The notes below the pieces were generated by a model, which was given only the letters and a program-made list of their open reading frames with translations, made no database searches and was not told the DNA's origin. Below are positions 25,263-38,217 of a DNA stretch of 64,000 nt, piece after piece. Position numbers and translations under genes: made by a program. Location: contig NC_041008.1 of NCBI RefSeq assembly GCF_004193775.1, positions 4,542,731 through 4,606,730 on the forward strand, in the 5' to 3' direction. Source of the DNA: Glycine soja. Lineage: Eukaryota > Streptophyta > Magnoliopsida > Fabales > Fabaceae. Each line of letters begins with the position of its first letter. Position 1 is the first letter of the stretch.

Positions 25263-25905
25263 AGGCTAAAAGCCTCCAAGCTTATAAAATGCAAAGGGCT
25301 TTTTTTTGTGTAAACAAAAAATTTGGGCTAAAGGCCTCAATGTAGGGCAGATTATCATTGGTAGCTAAGCCCAATTTCGACGCTGATTTTTTAGGAAGAT
25401 GCTTACCTAGGTGTATGGTTGTTTGTGGAAGCAACAGTGACTAAGTGAAAAAGTTGGACTTGAATGTTTCTTTTTATGTATTTTAGATCTTTTCTAAAAG
25501 TTGGACTTCAATGTGTCATCCTGTACTCTCTGAAATTAGTTTTAAAAATAGTGATTATGATACTTATACTCTCTGAAATGTAATGAATTTCATCCTGATT
25601 AAGTTAAAAAGAAATAGTAGGTCAATAATGAAACCATTGTATTTCGCAAAAATATGAAGACCAGAACTATTATTTTTAAAATGTAAATTCTAATATCAAT
25701 TTTGTAACTATAATTAAAATACATTTTACCCTTAATCTAAATACAAACCTTTGGTGATTATGCTCGGGTTTCAGAATTGTGAGTATATATAAGCTGTACA
25801 CAGAAGGGTACAATTTATAAAATCGCAGAAGATAAAGTAAGTGTTTTGTGTTCGACATGTCAGGACATTGAATCAAATATCATACATAACACTTATGCCG
25901 TATTC

Positions 25906-25941
25906 TGGTTTTACCATCGGACTATATGTTTCAAAATAATC
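25906..25941 (-). pseudogene. Relic of Ty1/copia reverse transcriptase
   Basis: On the minus strand the frame reads DYFETYSPMVKP, close to the copia reverse-transcriptase signature DY(D/F)ETFSPVVKP. Neither the preceding KARLVAKG-type motif nor the following conserved block is readable, so only about 12 codons survive. The match is short; an old degraded insertion is the best explanation, chance is possible. Confidence 0.4.
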
Positions 25942-26365
25942 CATTTCACAATAATCTGCTTTCTATGTTGCCCTGAATGTCTCTTTTGATTTCATACCAG
26001 TCAAATCTGTATCTACTGATGTGAAGAACAATATCCAAGTCAAGGAACATTTTTGAGTCACTATTAATAGAAGAAGAAAAAGACAAAAGAAAAGTCTCTA
26101 GTCCTTCATATTTCATAACGTGAAATATTGTCTTCAAAAAGTTGCAGCAATCTAAGTCTAACTAATCCACTGTGAAATAAATAATTTGCATTGTCAGCAA
26201 TCACCTACAAGATTTTATGGCAATCATGGATAGACGGCTGCTTGCTCAATCAATGACATAATATGCATTAGATACTCTTTTTTTCCAATGCAACCCTGCA
26301 ACATGCAAAACATAAAAAATTGAAGGTACATATTGTTTACAGATTAGAATTATGAATCTGGTTTA

Positions 26366-26465
26366 GTGGTTGACAATGAATTACACTAATTGCTTTACTC
26401 CATATTCATATAATTGGTGGACAATGAATTATACTAATTACTTGTCCTTATCCATACAATTGTCA
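26366..26465. repeat. 48-bp tandem duplication
   Basis: GACAATGAATTACACTAATT at 26372 recurs as GACAATGAATTATACTAATT at 26420, followed in both by a similar TCCAT...ATACAATTG-type tail. Confidence 0.8.
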
Positions 26466-27546
26466 TCCAACTTCACTTGTTATTTACTAATCTAATCAAA
26501 CTTGAAGCAAGATATAGAAGCAAAGTTAATACGTCCAACAATAATTATTTTAATTATGCCAGGAATATATTCTTATATGCAATTCTAGCTTGGCTCTAAT
26601 GACATATTGATTTTGATGAGAAGTAGTGGTGGAGATTAGTCTAATTAAGGGGCAATTTGATACTATATGGATCCTTAACTCATTTATTTGGTGAAATTTT
26701 GATTCCCTAGTTGTTAGTGGTTATTTCAATGAATATTAAGCAACTGAAGATTGAGCTTTAATAATAATTTAGTGTTAGGAGATTCAATTAGATCAAGGAT
26801 TATAAGTGGCAAGTATTTCAGTTGCAGATATTACAACAACAAGAAGGAATAAAATTGCACCAAGTATCAATTTCAATTTCAATTTTCAAGATCTTAAAAT
26901 TGCAGATACCAAATTTATGATTACTGTGTGGTATTCAAGTATTTTAAAAGCTGAAAATCTGACATTGCTGGGAATTGTAGCTTACAATGTGCACAAAATT
27001 GGACAAAGTTGATCAATTTCAGTGCAAATTAGTGGATTTGTCGTCCCCCTGCACACACGATAATGAGTTGCTCCAACAGAACTTATATATATTTTTTATT
27101 ACAACCAACAGAACTTATATTATTTTCATAAATTAGATTGTCATTCAAGATTTGACTGCCTTAAACTCTTTCTTTAAGTTTTATTACTAACATGTCTTAA
27201 AAACATTTTCCCCATTTTATAAAACTAGTTTTTTACTCCCATTTTATTCCCTGCAATTACTTTGTTTTCTAAATCTATGAAAATGTTTTCCCTTCAATTT
27301 TAAACCTTGAAAGCAGCTCACATTCCTCTGTCCTACTCGACTACTCCTATGTCCTTTTTCTTTTCCCGAGCATTCATTATTGTCTTTTTTATCTTTCTAG
27401 TAAGTAAATCTCCTGTTATTTGTACTCAGATTTTATTTATATCCTAGTGAAAGATTTTTATTAGTATGCAACTATGCATAGAAAAAAGGCTGAATACCAG
27501 TAATCGATTTCCCTAGCATGCACTATTTATAAGTTTTTGTATGCAG

Positions 27547-27550
<4 letters not shown>

Positions 27551-27580
<30 letters not shown>
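27551..27580. repeat. (TC)15 microsatellite
   Basis: A perfect TC alternation of about 30 bp. The Arg/Glu-rich minus-strand frame across it is a repeat translation. Confidence 0.97.
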
Positions 27581-27584
<4 letters not shown>

Positions 27585-30500
27585 CATTGCCTTTGTACTT
27601 CATTCTCAATATGCAGAACTAATTCGTAATTGACAAATTTACATATTGTGAACACCCCATTTTTTTTATATTTGTAGCATTCGTTACTGTTTGTGTATAC
27701 AGAAGCCAGAGCAACGATAAGTTGAGACAATATTTCTTAAGTTGTGTGTGTGCGTGAGTGTATGATATTCATTTGAGCGAGAAAGATAGAGGGGACAAGC
27801 AAGTGATAAATTGCAAAATGGACGTAACAAATGGTTTTTCATTTTTCTTTCTAACTAATTTTTATTGGTTTTTCCAAATTTAACTTGCAGGCATTAAAGT
27901 ATTATTAAGATTAATAATTCAAGTTGGCTTCAGCATTGATGAGAGCTTTGATCCTCGAGTTTTCATTTTATCTGCTTAGTTCGTGGAGATAAAAGCACAT
28001 GCTGATAATCAAAATGAATGTCAACTTTTTTTCCCTCTTTGCAAAATCAAGCTACTTATTGATCATTTATCAGTTTATCTTTCTTCTTGGTCATTTTCTG
28101 GCTACTTATTTAGAATGCATCTACTATTGTGTTATTAAAAATTCCCAAATTAGCTATAAAACTCTTGTTCAATTACATGAGCATTCTTCTACTCTCATTT
28201 TCCTTTCCTTCAACTATCTTGGTGAAGTATTACCTCAATCTTTTGCCATTTTTATTGGTTTCACTTTTCAAGATGTTAAAATAAGTTGTGCATGAATATT
28301 GATATAACATTTTAGAAAAGATGATCAATAGGTTATTGTAATTAGAATTTTTAAGTTTTGGGTGCATTTAGGTAAATAACTTGATTAAACACTTACTCAA
28401 TAAACTCTTATAATAGAAAAACTTATAAGCTATAAAGAACTTAAAGAAGGGCATGTCACTTTCGTAAGTTCAAATGAACTTTTTTAGATGCTCCCTTTGT
28501 ATTTTCATTTGCAATGTTGGCAAATGTTATTTGCTTATCTTATTTTCACTTCCTCCCTTTAAATTTTCTGACAAGATGCGTACGTTTGTTTTCTGTTTCA
28601 TGCATGTATGTGTGCATTCATATTTTTCTCGAGTTTTTCTTTTGATGAAATTACTCTTGATTATGAATCTGAAATAGGTAGGTAATGTGCCTTTATTGAA
28701 CTGGTCATCTAATACAGAGAGTCTGTTCTAAGCGCATTAGTGTTAGATGCACAAGTACGTAGTTTCATTTTCATATTTAATTTGTATCATTTTTTACTTG
28801 AAACAGTTAAGTCTTTTATTGCCTTTTAATTGGCTATAGGCAAACATATCTTGATGCCTTTCATATTTTTGGGCTCATAACCGTGGGCTTAAATAGTGTG
28901 ACTTTTGCATTTTAAAATTTTAATTCACATTATTAAAACGTGAGTGTTTGTACGCATTTTCCTGCTTATGGTGTAGACTTTGTAAGCATCAAAATAGTGT
29001 AGACTTTGTTTTAATGTTTTGGACTTTTGTTATTATATCCGGTCTCTGAAGTTTGAACTACAATAAGTTGAAAAATAGGTAGTAAAAACTGATATCTCTT
29101 TTGCTAATGTTTAGTACTTTGAATTTGTCCTCCTATTGTGTTTGGACATGGACTGCAATTCAACATGGTATTTGTATTGCTATTTTTGCTTCACATATTA
29201 TTCGATTTATTTCTTTTCCGTACAAGAGATTTTGCGAAATTACAATTTGTTGGTAGCTAAGAGTTTATAGAACTGTTTTTGAGAGTTCTCCTTTTACTCT
29301 AACATGGACCTCAATAGTTGATCCTGAAATTTGCTCCCATTTAATATGTTGATTTAGTTATATTTTTCTTTTCTTTTTCAACGGCAAAGTAAGAAAGTGA
29401 AAAATGTATTTTTCTTATTTTTTTTAATATTATGACATCTGAATATAAAGTGATAAATACTTTTTAAGGATTATTATAGACATAATTTTTCTTTCATTTC
29501 ATTTTTTTTATTTCTCTCTATTTTCTATTCCATAATTTATTATTGGTATATATGTTTTGAAGAAAACGCGGAAGTTCTTTCTTTCTTCCTTTTCCCTGAT
29601 CTAAAAAATAGGGTGTTGGTGTAATATGTTTCTTTGTTTTATCCCTTCCTACTTCTCCCTTTTATTAGTTTCACTTATACAATACTCTATCTATTTTTGG
29701 CAATTACCCTGCATAACCTTTTCAAAGGCTAATAATGAGTAAACAGTTGAATAGTTCAAATTGTTTTCACATTTTCTCCTACAATAAACACTGATTTCTA
29801 TGCATGCATGTATTCCTTCAATGCCACTCTACCACTACAGATTGGTCCTTTCTCCATACTTAGCCAGACGTTAAAAACTACTAAATAATAATGATGATAC
29901 CAACCTCTTCATACACGTATCGGAGTGTTAAGTCTTTTTCTCCCACTATCTTAATCACAATCCCTTCCTCACGATGATAAACATGGTCCTAGAAACACTT
30001 GCGGTTTTCATAAATTGTTGGCCACATATTGTGTTCATGAGTCTTGACTAATGATTTTCCTTGTTCAAATGTGCAGGAACCCGATAGAGACCTGAGTACT
30101 TGTAGGAAATTGCAAAAGCAATAGAGAAAGAATAAAACGACAACAAGACATTCTCCTTATTTGTACAATTTGGTTAATCGTTTCAGACATGTTTGTTTTC
30201 AAGGGTGTATAAAATGTCCTTACCTTATTGGAAGCATTGCAAGATGATAATCCATTCCAACCAACCACTATGTCTATACCAAGTGTTTTAGGTGTTTTTG
30301 CACTATACATGCATGAGAAGGGGAAATTCAAAGATAGGAAAAGAAAATTGAATATCAGATATCTAGAAACTCCTAATTCAATGCTTAGTCGACTTAATCC
30401 GTTCAATATGTTTCATAACCCGGTTGGTGAGGTGTTGATTTTTAGTTAACTTGTTAATTAAATGGAACTAGACCAGCCAAAATGTCGTAAAACTTGATTT

Positions 30501-31044
30501 CTTCAACATTTTCAGAAAACACTGCCATCACTTCATTATGCTAAATAAACAAAACAAAAAATGGAAATTGGAATTTTATTATTTTAGAGAAAACTAATAT
30601 TAATTGAGTATTTAACACTTGTTAGCTCAAAATTTAAACTCAATATTTCTAATTAAATTAAAATATATAATCTTATATTGGTTGATTCATACACTCAAAT
30701 AATTGAATTGAGATATTTCTACACAATTGAACATAAAATAATATATTCACATTAATAGAATTTTACTAAGAAATTTACATAGATATTAATTATTAAATAC
30801 AAAAATGAGTTTTCAAACAAAATAAAAATATAATTTTTGCGAAGTATCCACTAAATTTGTTAGAGTAATATATGTTCCAAACTATCTAATTATCTTTAGT
30901 TAGGTATCTTGAGTCTTGATATCTAATTAAGTTAAAGGTCAAGAAAAATGACTTTAATATCATAATAATTTGATTCGGTTCAAGTAAAATTGTATTTTTA
31001 AATACCAGAAATCACACTTTTTTTGTTATAAGGAAGGCAACAAA

Positions 31045-31335
31045 TTACGTGTCCAAAACGCAGTGCAACGAAAAAAGAGATGAATACACGTGTACGGCAA
31101 AAACGGTGTCCCCACGAATGAGAGTCTGAACAAGGTAGGGTACTGGACTAGGAAGAGCCACGTGGCCAAAAAAATCTAGAATTGTACGCTGACGGAGGTG
31201 GTGGCACGTAGCCAGAGAGAAAACCCAAAACTCCAAAGAAAAAGAGGGCGTAAGGGTGATACTATGTGTCACCACACCATTGGCTTCTGCCTGACAGAGT
31301 GACAGATTCGTGTCTCCTGGGAACTGATTTGATTG
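31045..31335. promoter_or_regulatory. GC-richer island with two G-boxes, possible promoter
   Basis: The island holds two perfect palindromes containing CACGTG: TACACGTGTA (31085-31094) and GCCACGTGGC (31157-31166), plus a related GGCACGTAGCC near 31203. By known biology, G-boxes bind bZIP and bHLH factors, and ACGTG cores mediate ABA and light responses. No gene start is recognisable on either side within 2 kb, so direction and target are unknown. Confidence 0.35.
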
Positions 31336-34213
31336 GACGCCAAATGTTTTATTTTTATTATTAAAAAAATGAATTGGGAACTTTGAATATTGATAATGAA
31401 ATGAATGGGAATTTTATTTTTTGTCAAAAGGAAATATTCCAAGTGAAGAATGAAAGATGGGCACGTTGTGTACTGACTGTAGATGACTGTGACTCAACCT
31501 AACCCTATCGTACTCATGCTCATTGTCAATTCTCTAGCCGAATGAAATAAGCTCATGCCTCAAGCCGGCTCATCCAGTTCATGGCTTTGCCTCTCTTTAT
31601 CCATTTTGCTGTGTATAATTATTTTTCTTATATTCATACCAAATATTTTTGGTCAAAAATAATGGTTAGTTTTTCTTGGAGATTGTAAACATAAAATTTA
31701 TTTTATTTCTAATCTCAATAATTAAACTCTAGACATCTTAGTTAAAGAACACAAAATATTAACACCTGTGTTAACCGTTATTTGATTTGATGCATGCATG
31801 TATTTTAACAATTTTAGTATTAATGTGAAATAATTATTAATTTTCTTTATAATTAATTATTATTAAAAAAATTAATTGATTATTTTTAATAAAATTTCTT
31901 TTTACAATCTATTTTTTCATTCACCAGTTTAGAATTCAAAATCCTACAAAATCTAAGCTCAAATCAACTCTTACCACCATGTTAGTTTATAAAAAAAATA
32001 CTACATGTAGGTACTGAGTCAAGAATTTAAGATAAGGGAGTCAATATAAAAAAATCATGACTTGAAAAAGTATTTAAAATTTGACATGCATGACATTTGT
32101 AAAAATATTAATATATAATTAATATTTTCTTATGAGCAAAAAAAAGTATATAATTTGTGTTGAACATAAGAGATACTAATAAATAAATGCAACTAACACA
32201 TAAGCATCTAAAGACAGCTATCAAAAGGAGAAAAAAGTAAAAAAAAAAAATCATTTAAGTGAAAATAAAATTTCATTTTAGTCAAAGCATGTTATTCTAA
32301 TATTTCAAAATAGATACTTGAGTAACATATGAAAATTCTTAGAAAATACTTGATTAAATGAATAAGATACGATAAATGCTTAGAAAAGTTAATTAAGTAT
32401 AGATGTATTATTAACAAAAATAGAAACTATAAATCTAATAAAATATTATTAAAAGAAACCAATTTTTTATTTGTTAAAAGTTAGTTTTTCTATAACTTCA
32501 TCATTTTATAAAAGTTATGAAGTTATTTTAAGTATTTTATTACTCCTTGTATTCTTATTTATAACACCCATTTAAAAAATAACATGTGAGATAAAAAAAT
32601 ACAGGATGAAAAATTTTAGAAGCATAATAAAAGAAAATCATACCACAAAGTAGGAAGAATAACAACAATGAAAAAAACTTGTAATCTTACAAAAGTCAAA
32701 AGAATATATAAGTTGAAAAAGTATATAAGAAATTAAATATAAGAATCAAATAAAAGAAAGTAAAAAATGAAGAGAATTTTAACTTTTAGATAAAATATTA
32801 TTGATAAAAAATATTAAAGAGAACTAAAAGAAAAAAAAAGGAAGGGACCATAAAATAATTTTATACATGATACTATGAAAAGTTAAAAAATGTTGGGGTG
32901 TCATGGCCCCTGTAGGCCCCATTCCCTCAGCCTTTGAGTACAAGAGATTAAATAAATTAAATTTAATGGTTTCATTTTTATAAAAATGATTAAAATTAAT
33001 TTTATTTAGATTTAATATTGTATGTGCTCCTGATCCACGTCAAAGAAATTTAAGATAACAAGTGAAACAATGTATAAATTACCAGAATATGTAGCTGAGA
33101 GATCAATCCAAAAACCCATAAATAAAAGTAACTTTAAATTTAAAGGATTAAAAAAATAACTCATATTCAAGAATCTAAAAATATATTTAAGTCAAAGAAA
33201 TATAACACTTGAACCTAAAAATTTATTTCACATTAATATAGATTGAATTGTAATACATATTAACTTATCAAAAGAGAAAAATATAATAAAATATGTATCA
33301 TACTAGTGTAATTTTTTTACATCATATTAATGAACGGGATGTTGTAGAAAAAAGTAATAAAATATTATTAGATTTTTTGTAAAAAAATTAAATTCTATTT
33401 TAAAATAAGAGAAAGCAATATAATTTAAGGTGTAAAAAAGGTTTGCATTAATATATTCCTTTTTACTATTAAAATTATATATAGTCCTGAGTTATTTAAA
33501 TAAATTTAAGATTTAGTAATCCATTTAATATTTTTTCTTCTTATCAAGACATTGGTACGAAATATCTATCATTGGAAGCGGAGACTAATAATTGTCAAGA
33601 ACTAAAGCAGTGACTAATAATTGTCGAGAACTATGAATGTATATAAGTTGAATATTTTTCTCTCAATATAATTTATTCCATATCTATGGGTCAGACTTCA
33701 AATCCTGAACAACTTAACTAAGAAACACAAACCGCTGTTATTTATGTCAATTATTGTTTGTGTTATTCATTTAGTATTTGTAGTTAGCACAAATTTAAGT
33801 TTCTTTTTCCTATATAGAAAAGTTTAAATTTTAGTTTCCTACAACCATTTCAAAGTTAAATTTTGGTCCCTATTATTAACTAGAGCTGTTAAAATAGATT
33901 AAATCATATGGGTTGGATAAAAAGAGATGTGACCTAAATAGAAACAAGCCAATTGGTTTGACAGACAAAATCGGACTAAATTATAAGCCCAAATTCAATT
34001 GGACCTATTTATTTGGTCAGATATTTTTTTTCTCCAAATAATCAAGTATCTTCCAAGGTCATGCAATAAGACACACACTTTAATTACTATGGTGTCAGCA
34101 ACTTTGAGAATTTATTTTCTATCTTATCAAACCAATTTATGACAACTTTAATAGAATAAGATAGTGAGTATATCAAACCAGTAGTAAGAAGTTTTGATTA
34201 ACAGGGTTATATA

Positions 34214-34215
<2 letters not shown>

Positions 34216-34277
<62 letters not shown>

Positions 34278-34363
34278 CTGATTGCATTACAGAATAATAA
34301 TAATAATAATAAAATGAACGGACAGAAAAGTTTTCTTTATTCCGCTTATTATTATTATTCTTC

Positions 34364-34402
<39 letters not shown>
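34216..34402. repeat. Foldback of AT and AAT/ATT microsatellites
   Basis: (AT)27 at 34216-34269, (AAT)n at 34292-34311, (ATT)n at about 34347-34359 and (AT)17 at 34369-34402 are arranged as near mirror complements. AGAATAATAATAATAA on the left and TTATTATTATTCTTC on the right can pair around an 18-30 nt centre. Confidence 0.85.
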
Positions 34403-34406
<4 letters not shown>

Positions 34407-35084
34407 TAAGAATAATTTTGTATCAATAAAGGTAACGTAGGTAAACAAATTGCATTTTTTTTTATATAGGGACTAATTCATAAAATAATATCACTTGTAA
34501 GATTGGTTTTTAAAGTAATATCAACTAGTATTACCAAATAATTAATTTGCAACCATGTCTACCATTTTAGTATTATGTGTTTATCACATCAGTACCATAT
34601 AAATCATTTACCACTTCAGTTCCATGAGCCCATTTCATCAGTATTATGTGTCTTCACATTAGTTATGTTAGTCATGTGACTAGCCATGTAAACACAGAGA
34701 CCAAAACTTAACTTTTATGTGAATGTAGAAATTAAAATTTACAATTTTTTTTATATAAACTAAAACTTCGAAGTTATATTAAGTATAAATACAATAACCA
34801 ATTAAAGTGTGAGCAAAGCTAACAAAATAATTACCGGTGGTGTGCTTTTAATTTTTACATTTTTTTATTAATAGATATTAGTTGTTATAAAATTACTTTG
34901 GTGCGGATATATAGTTGAATCCGTTATTTTTTTTCTCCCCTTAACTATCCAATCCACAATATATCTCATCTTAATTTTCATATGTCATTCTCAAATTGAA
35001 ATACGATTTGGTGGGCAATTAGCACAATTTATTTTATATTAAGAATCAATCCCTTGTATTGCATAAAATAAATCAATTCCTTTG

Positions 35085-35086
<2 letters not shown>

Positions 35087-35125
<39 letters not shown>
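35087..35125. repeat. (AT)19 microsatellite
   Basis: A perfect AT alternation of about 39 bp about 2 kb upstream of the HD-Zip gene. Confidence 0.95.
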
Positions 35126-35126
<1 letters not shown>

Positions 35127-37001
35127 CTTATTATTAAAATTGATAGACATATATCTTAATTATATTTATCTATTTTAATTTTCCCACAACTTTAAAACAA
35201 ATGACCATGTATTTTTTAATTACAAAGCAACTAATCAGACCTTTTCCTTCAGGTGATTTTAAAAGTTTGAGCCTTTGTCTTATACTAATTTTGGCCGTTC
35301 ATCAGGTAGCTAGTTAACTCTGTGGGCGTGTGGAATAATATATAAATTTATCGACATATTAGATATTTATTATTATTATTATTATATACAGTATGCAAAA
35401 ATTAAATAAAAAGAATTATAAGAATAAAAATAGAATGTTTTTTTATTAAAAATATTTTAAAATATATATTTAATGTCCCATATCCTATACATCAGATAAA
35501 AAAAATCTCTTAGATGATTATATATAAGGCCAACACTGGTTGGTATGAATAGGAAAAATGTTGTTTCTCTTTTAAAGTAAGGTTCTGTATTTGAATTTTA
35601 TAAACAGGAAAGCAAATATTAAGAAAGCTTTTCCCTCCTTAAATAAGTTTATCTGAGTTGAATTAATGAAGTTCCAAAAAATGAATTTTAAATACAAACA
35701 GTCTCAAATAAATGTTTGTCGCAGTAGACTAAAAACAATTAACAATTTCTTATATGTACAAACTTAAGAATAACTTTGCTGATAAAAAAAAAAAAAAAAA
35801 CTCGAGCATTAGCTTTAATGTCATAACCACACAATGATCTTTTCTATGATGCCCCAAATTTCTTACTTAGATTTAGTTAACGTTTAGACACGCAATTTTA
35901 ACTCATGTCTTTGGGAATTTTCATGTCAAATAATAAAAAGAGGCAAAGCTACTAATAACTAGACTCGGATCCATTTTTTCCAAAATGCATACCCAAACAT
36001 GTTGTTAGTGGTATCAAATTGCTTCCTAAGTACAACTTTTAATTTATTGCCACCAAAAGTCCAAATGTTGTTTTATCAAACATGATCTTTTAAGTAAACT
36101 CTTTTAAGAGCTTTATAGTACAAAGTCATTTTTAAAACGAGTGTGTTTTTAAAGTAGGGAAGAGTGAATTCATCACTAATTTAACTTAAAGTGCTTTATA
36201 ATTTTAATTTTCTAAATTTTAAAGATTAATACACATTCACCAATATCATAGTTTAAAATATTTATTTTTTCAATATTTTTTATTTACACACAAGATCAGA
36301 AACGCAGACATGATTACCTTGTTGCCTCTTGTTAAGGTGCCTTTAATTAAGTGAACGAAAAAGATCCACATGAATCATGCTAACTGCAGAGACTTCTCAG
36401 CAGCAATACAGAAAATTTGACTAAACGTCTAAACGAAGAAGATTTCTTAAAGTAATACTAATATTCTAAGATATACTACGTAGTAAAGAAAAATGGTGTC
36501 AATAATACTAAATTAATCATTAAGCTGCCGCAGCAATTATTAAACTAACATAAATTAAAATATAATGAAGAACGTGATTCATGTAACCGACAAAACTCTC
36601 TAGGACAAAACCTAGAAGTTAAAAGAACGATGACAGTGATAACGACCAAATGAATATCAAATGCAGCATTCTCACTCACATAAATCATTAAAATTGAGAT
36701 TAAAAAAGATAAATAATGAAGATTGAAGAGTACGCTGCAATGTGATCACACAATTAATTAAGATATATCATTATATTATTAAATTATAAATTGAACCACC
36801 AAGCAAAGCAAGCCACACAAGCCAAGCCAACAAAAATGGCTCAGAAGAATGAGAACCAAAAGTAGTGCACAAAGTTTATCTCAAAAGCTAGAGATAAAAA
36901 TAAAGAAATACATATAAGCATAAACATCACTAAGATAGAAAAATAGGTAATATTCACAATGTACAGGTGGAAGAATATTGTATGTTGAGGTGTCAACAGG
37001 A

Positions 37002-37022
37002 CCAATGAGTTTTGGATATAAA
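37002..37022 (+). promoter_or_regulatory. Candidate CCAAT/TATA core promoter of the HD-Zip gene
   Basis: CCAAT at 37002-37006 and TATAAA at 37017-37022 lie 192 bp before the start codon. A start near 37050 would give a leader of about 160 nt that is CA-rich and typical of plants. ACGTG cores at about 36575 and 37089 could be ABA-responsive elements, in line with the family's known induction by ABA and drought. All are motif-level evidence only. Confidence 0.45.
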
Positions 37023-37213
37023 GCCATCAACTGGGGACTTCACTCTGACCACCATGATAGGAACTCCAATAAGCAAAAGCCAATTGATACGTGCATATCA
37101 CAAAACTACTCTTAAACACACACACACCCCAAAAAAATCCTCTATCACCAAACTCACCTATTTCCTCAACTCAAGGCCCTATAGTCCCAGCAAGTGAGTG
37201 AGCGTCACACAAC

Positions 37214-38217
37214 ATGGAATATACTTATTCAGCAGGTGTAGAGGCAGAAACTCACACAAGTAGCAGCACCACCCCATCAAGATCAAAGAAGAGAAACAAC
37301 AACACAAGAAGGTTCAGTGATGAACAAATCAAATCATTGGAGACCATGTTTGAATCAGAGTCAAGGCTTGAGCCTAGAAAGAAGTTGCAGCTGGCCAGAG
37401 AGCTTGGATTGCAGCCAAGGCAAGTTGCTATATGGTTTCAGAACAAGAGGGCTAGGTGGAAGTCAAAGCAACTTGAGAGAGACTATGGCATACTCCAATC
37501 CAATTACAACAGTTTGGCTTCCCGTTTTGAAGCTCTTAAGAAGGAAAATCAAACATTACTAATTCAGGTACTTTATACAATACAAATTAGTATATTCTTT
37601 AGAAATGAGTAGGGTAAATACAATTCCTTAAGTGTTGCTATTGTCTTTTTCAATCAGAATTGAAGTTTCGCTTTGATAATCCGCATAATAAAGATATGTA
37701 TTGAAAGATTACCTGGATTAACGAAGTGAAACTTCAATTCTGATTAGAAAAAACAACACTAAAAACACAAGGAATTATATCTAAGTTTTGCCATAAATAC
37801 AATTCTATCCATTTTACATTAAATGGTAATAACTTTGGTGTCTACTTTCAACAGCTGCAGAAGCTGAATCATCTAATGCAGAAGCCAATGGAGCCAGGTC
37901 AGAGATGCACACAAGTTGAAGCAGCAAACAGCATGGACAGTGAATCAGAAAATGGAGGCACCATGAAATGTGAAGCTGAGGGAAAGCCAAGCCCATCAAT
38001 GGAAATATCAGAACATTTACTTGGTGTTCTGTCTGATGATGACACAAGCATAAAGGTGGAAGACTTTGGCCTAGAAGATGAACATGGCCTTCTGAATTTT
38101 GCTAAGCATGTTGATGGTTCCTTGACTTCACCAGAAGATTGGAATGCTTTTGAATCCAATGATCTATTAGGCCAATCAACCACTGATGATTACCAATGGT
38201 GGGACTTCTGGTCCTGA
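37214..38217 (+). CDS. HD-Zip class I transcription factor, ATHB7/ATHB12-like (two exons)
   Basis: A nuclear DNA-binding protein of 238 residues made from exon 1 (37214-37567, 118 codons) and exon 2 (37855-38217, 120 codons plus stop). The homeodomain spans about residues 26-85, with the recognition-helix signature [10 protein letters not shown] at 74-83. The leucine zipper follows at once with six heptad leucines at 87, 94, 101, 108, 115 and 122. An acidic C-terminal half ends in the aromatic motif YQWWDFWS, typical of the gamma clade activation tail. Length fits ATHB7/ATHB12 (about 235-260). Donor CAG/GTACTT and acceptor TTTCAACAG/CTG keep the frame, and the intron position inside the zipper agrees with the family. 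Members dimerise, bind the CAATNATTG box and act in ABA/drought signalling and growth restraint; that role is inferred from family. The start is the only ATG giving a full homeodomain, and the leader before it is CA-rich. It is not a miR166 target (those are class III). Confidence 0.96.
37613..37790. mobile_element. Foldback (MITE-like) element inside the HD-Zip intron
   Basis: Within the 287-bp intron (37568-37854), arms at 37652-37682 and 37715-37745 are 31-bp inverted repeats with about four mismatches (AATCAGAATTGAAGTTTCGC... against ...GAAACTTCAATTCTGATT), separated by 32 nt. Outer pairing continues with AATTCCTT (37622-37629) and AAGGAATT (37769-37776). The whole foldback takes up most of the intron. 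The ends and target duplication are unclear. It probably represents a MITE insertion; an intronic hairpin RNA is the alternative. Confidence 0.7.

Larger units (their letters stand above)
24885..31030. other. AT-rich intergenic DNA with relic repeats
   Basis: Apart from the copia relic (25906-25941) and the tandem repeats listed, nothing is recognisable. Frames near 28.0-28.7 kb are Phe/Leu-rich low-complexity translations. The overlapping open frames on both strands at 30065-30449 match no family I know. Confidence 0.5.
31336..36960. other. AT-rich intergenic DNA upstream of the HD-Zip gene
   Basis: No coding sequence is recognised. Long AT tracts (34216-34402 and 35087-35125) are listed separately. 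A 29-bp two-copy repeat (GACTAATAATTGTC...) is at 33583-33640. Text near 32893-32920 (TCATGGCCCCTGTAGGCCCC) resembles common plant transposon debris, but I cannot name it. Confidence 0.5.

Noticed and set aside
37012..37197. 61-codon frame just before the HD-Zip start
   Set aside because: It starts with TTG inside the probable TATA region, so it is unlikely to be a real upstream frame.
37814..38183. Minus-strand frames over exon 2
   Set aside because: They are antisense shadows of the HD-Zip coding sequence.
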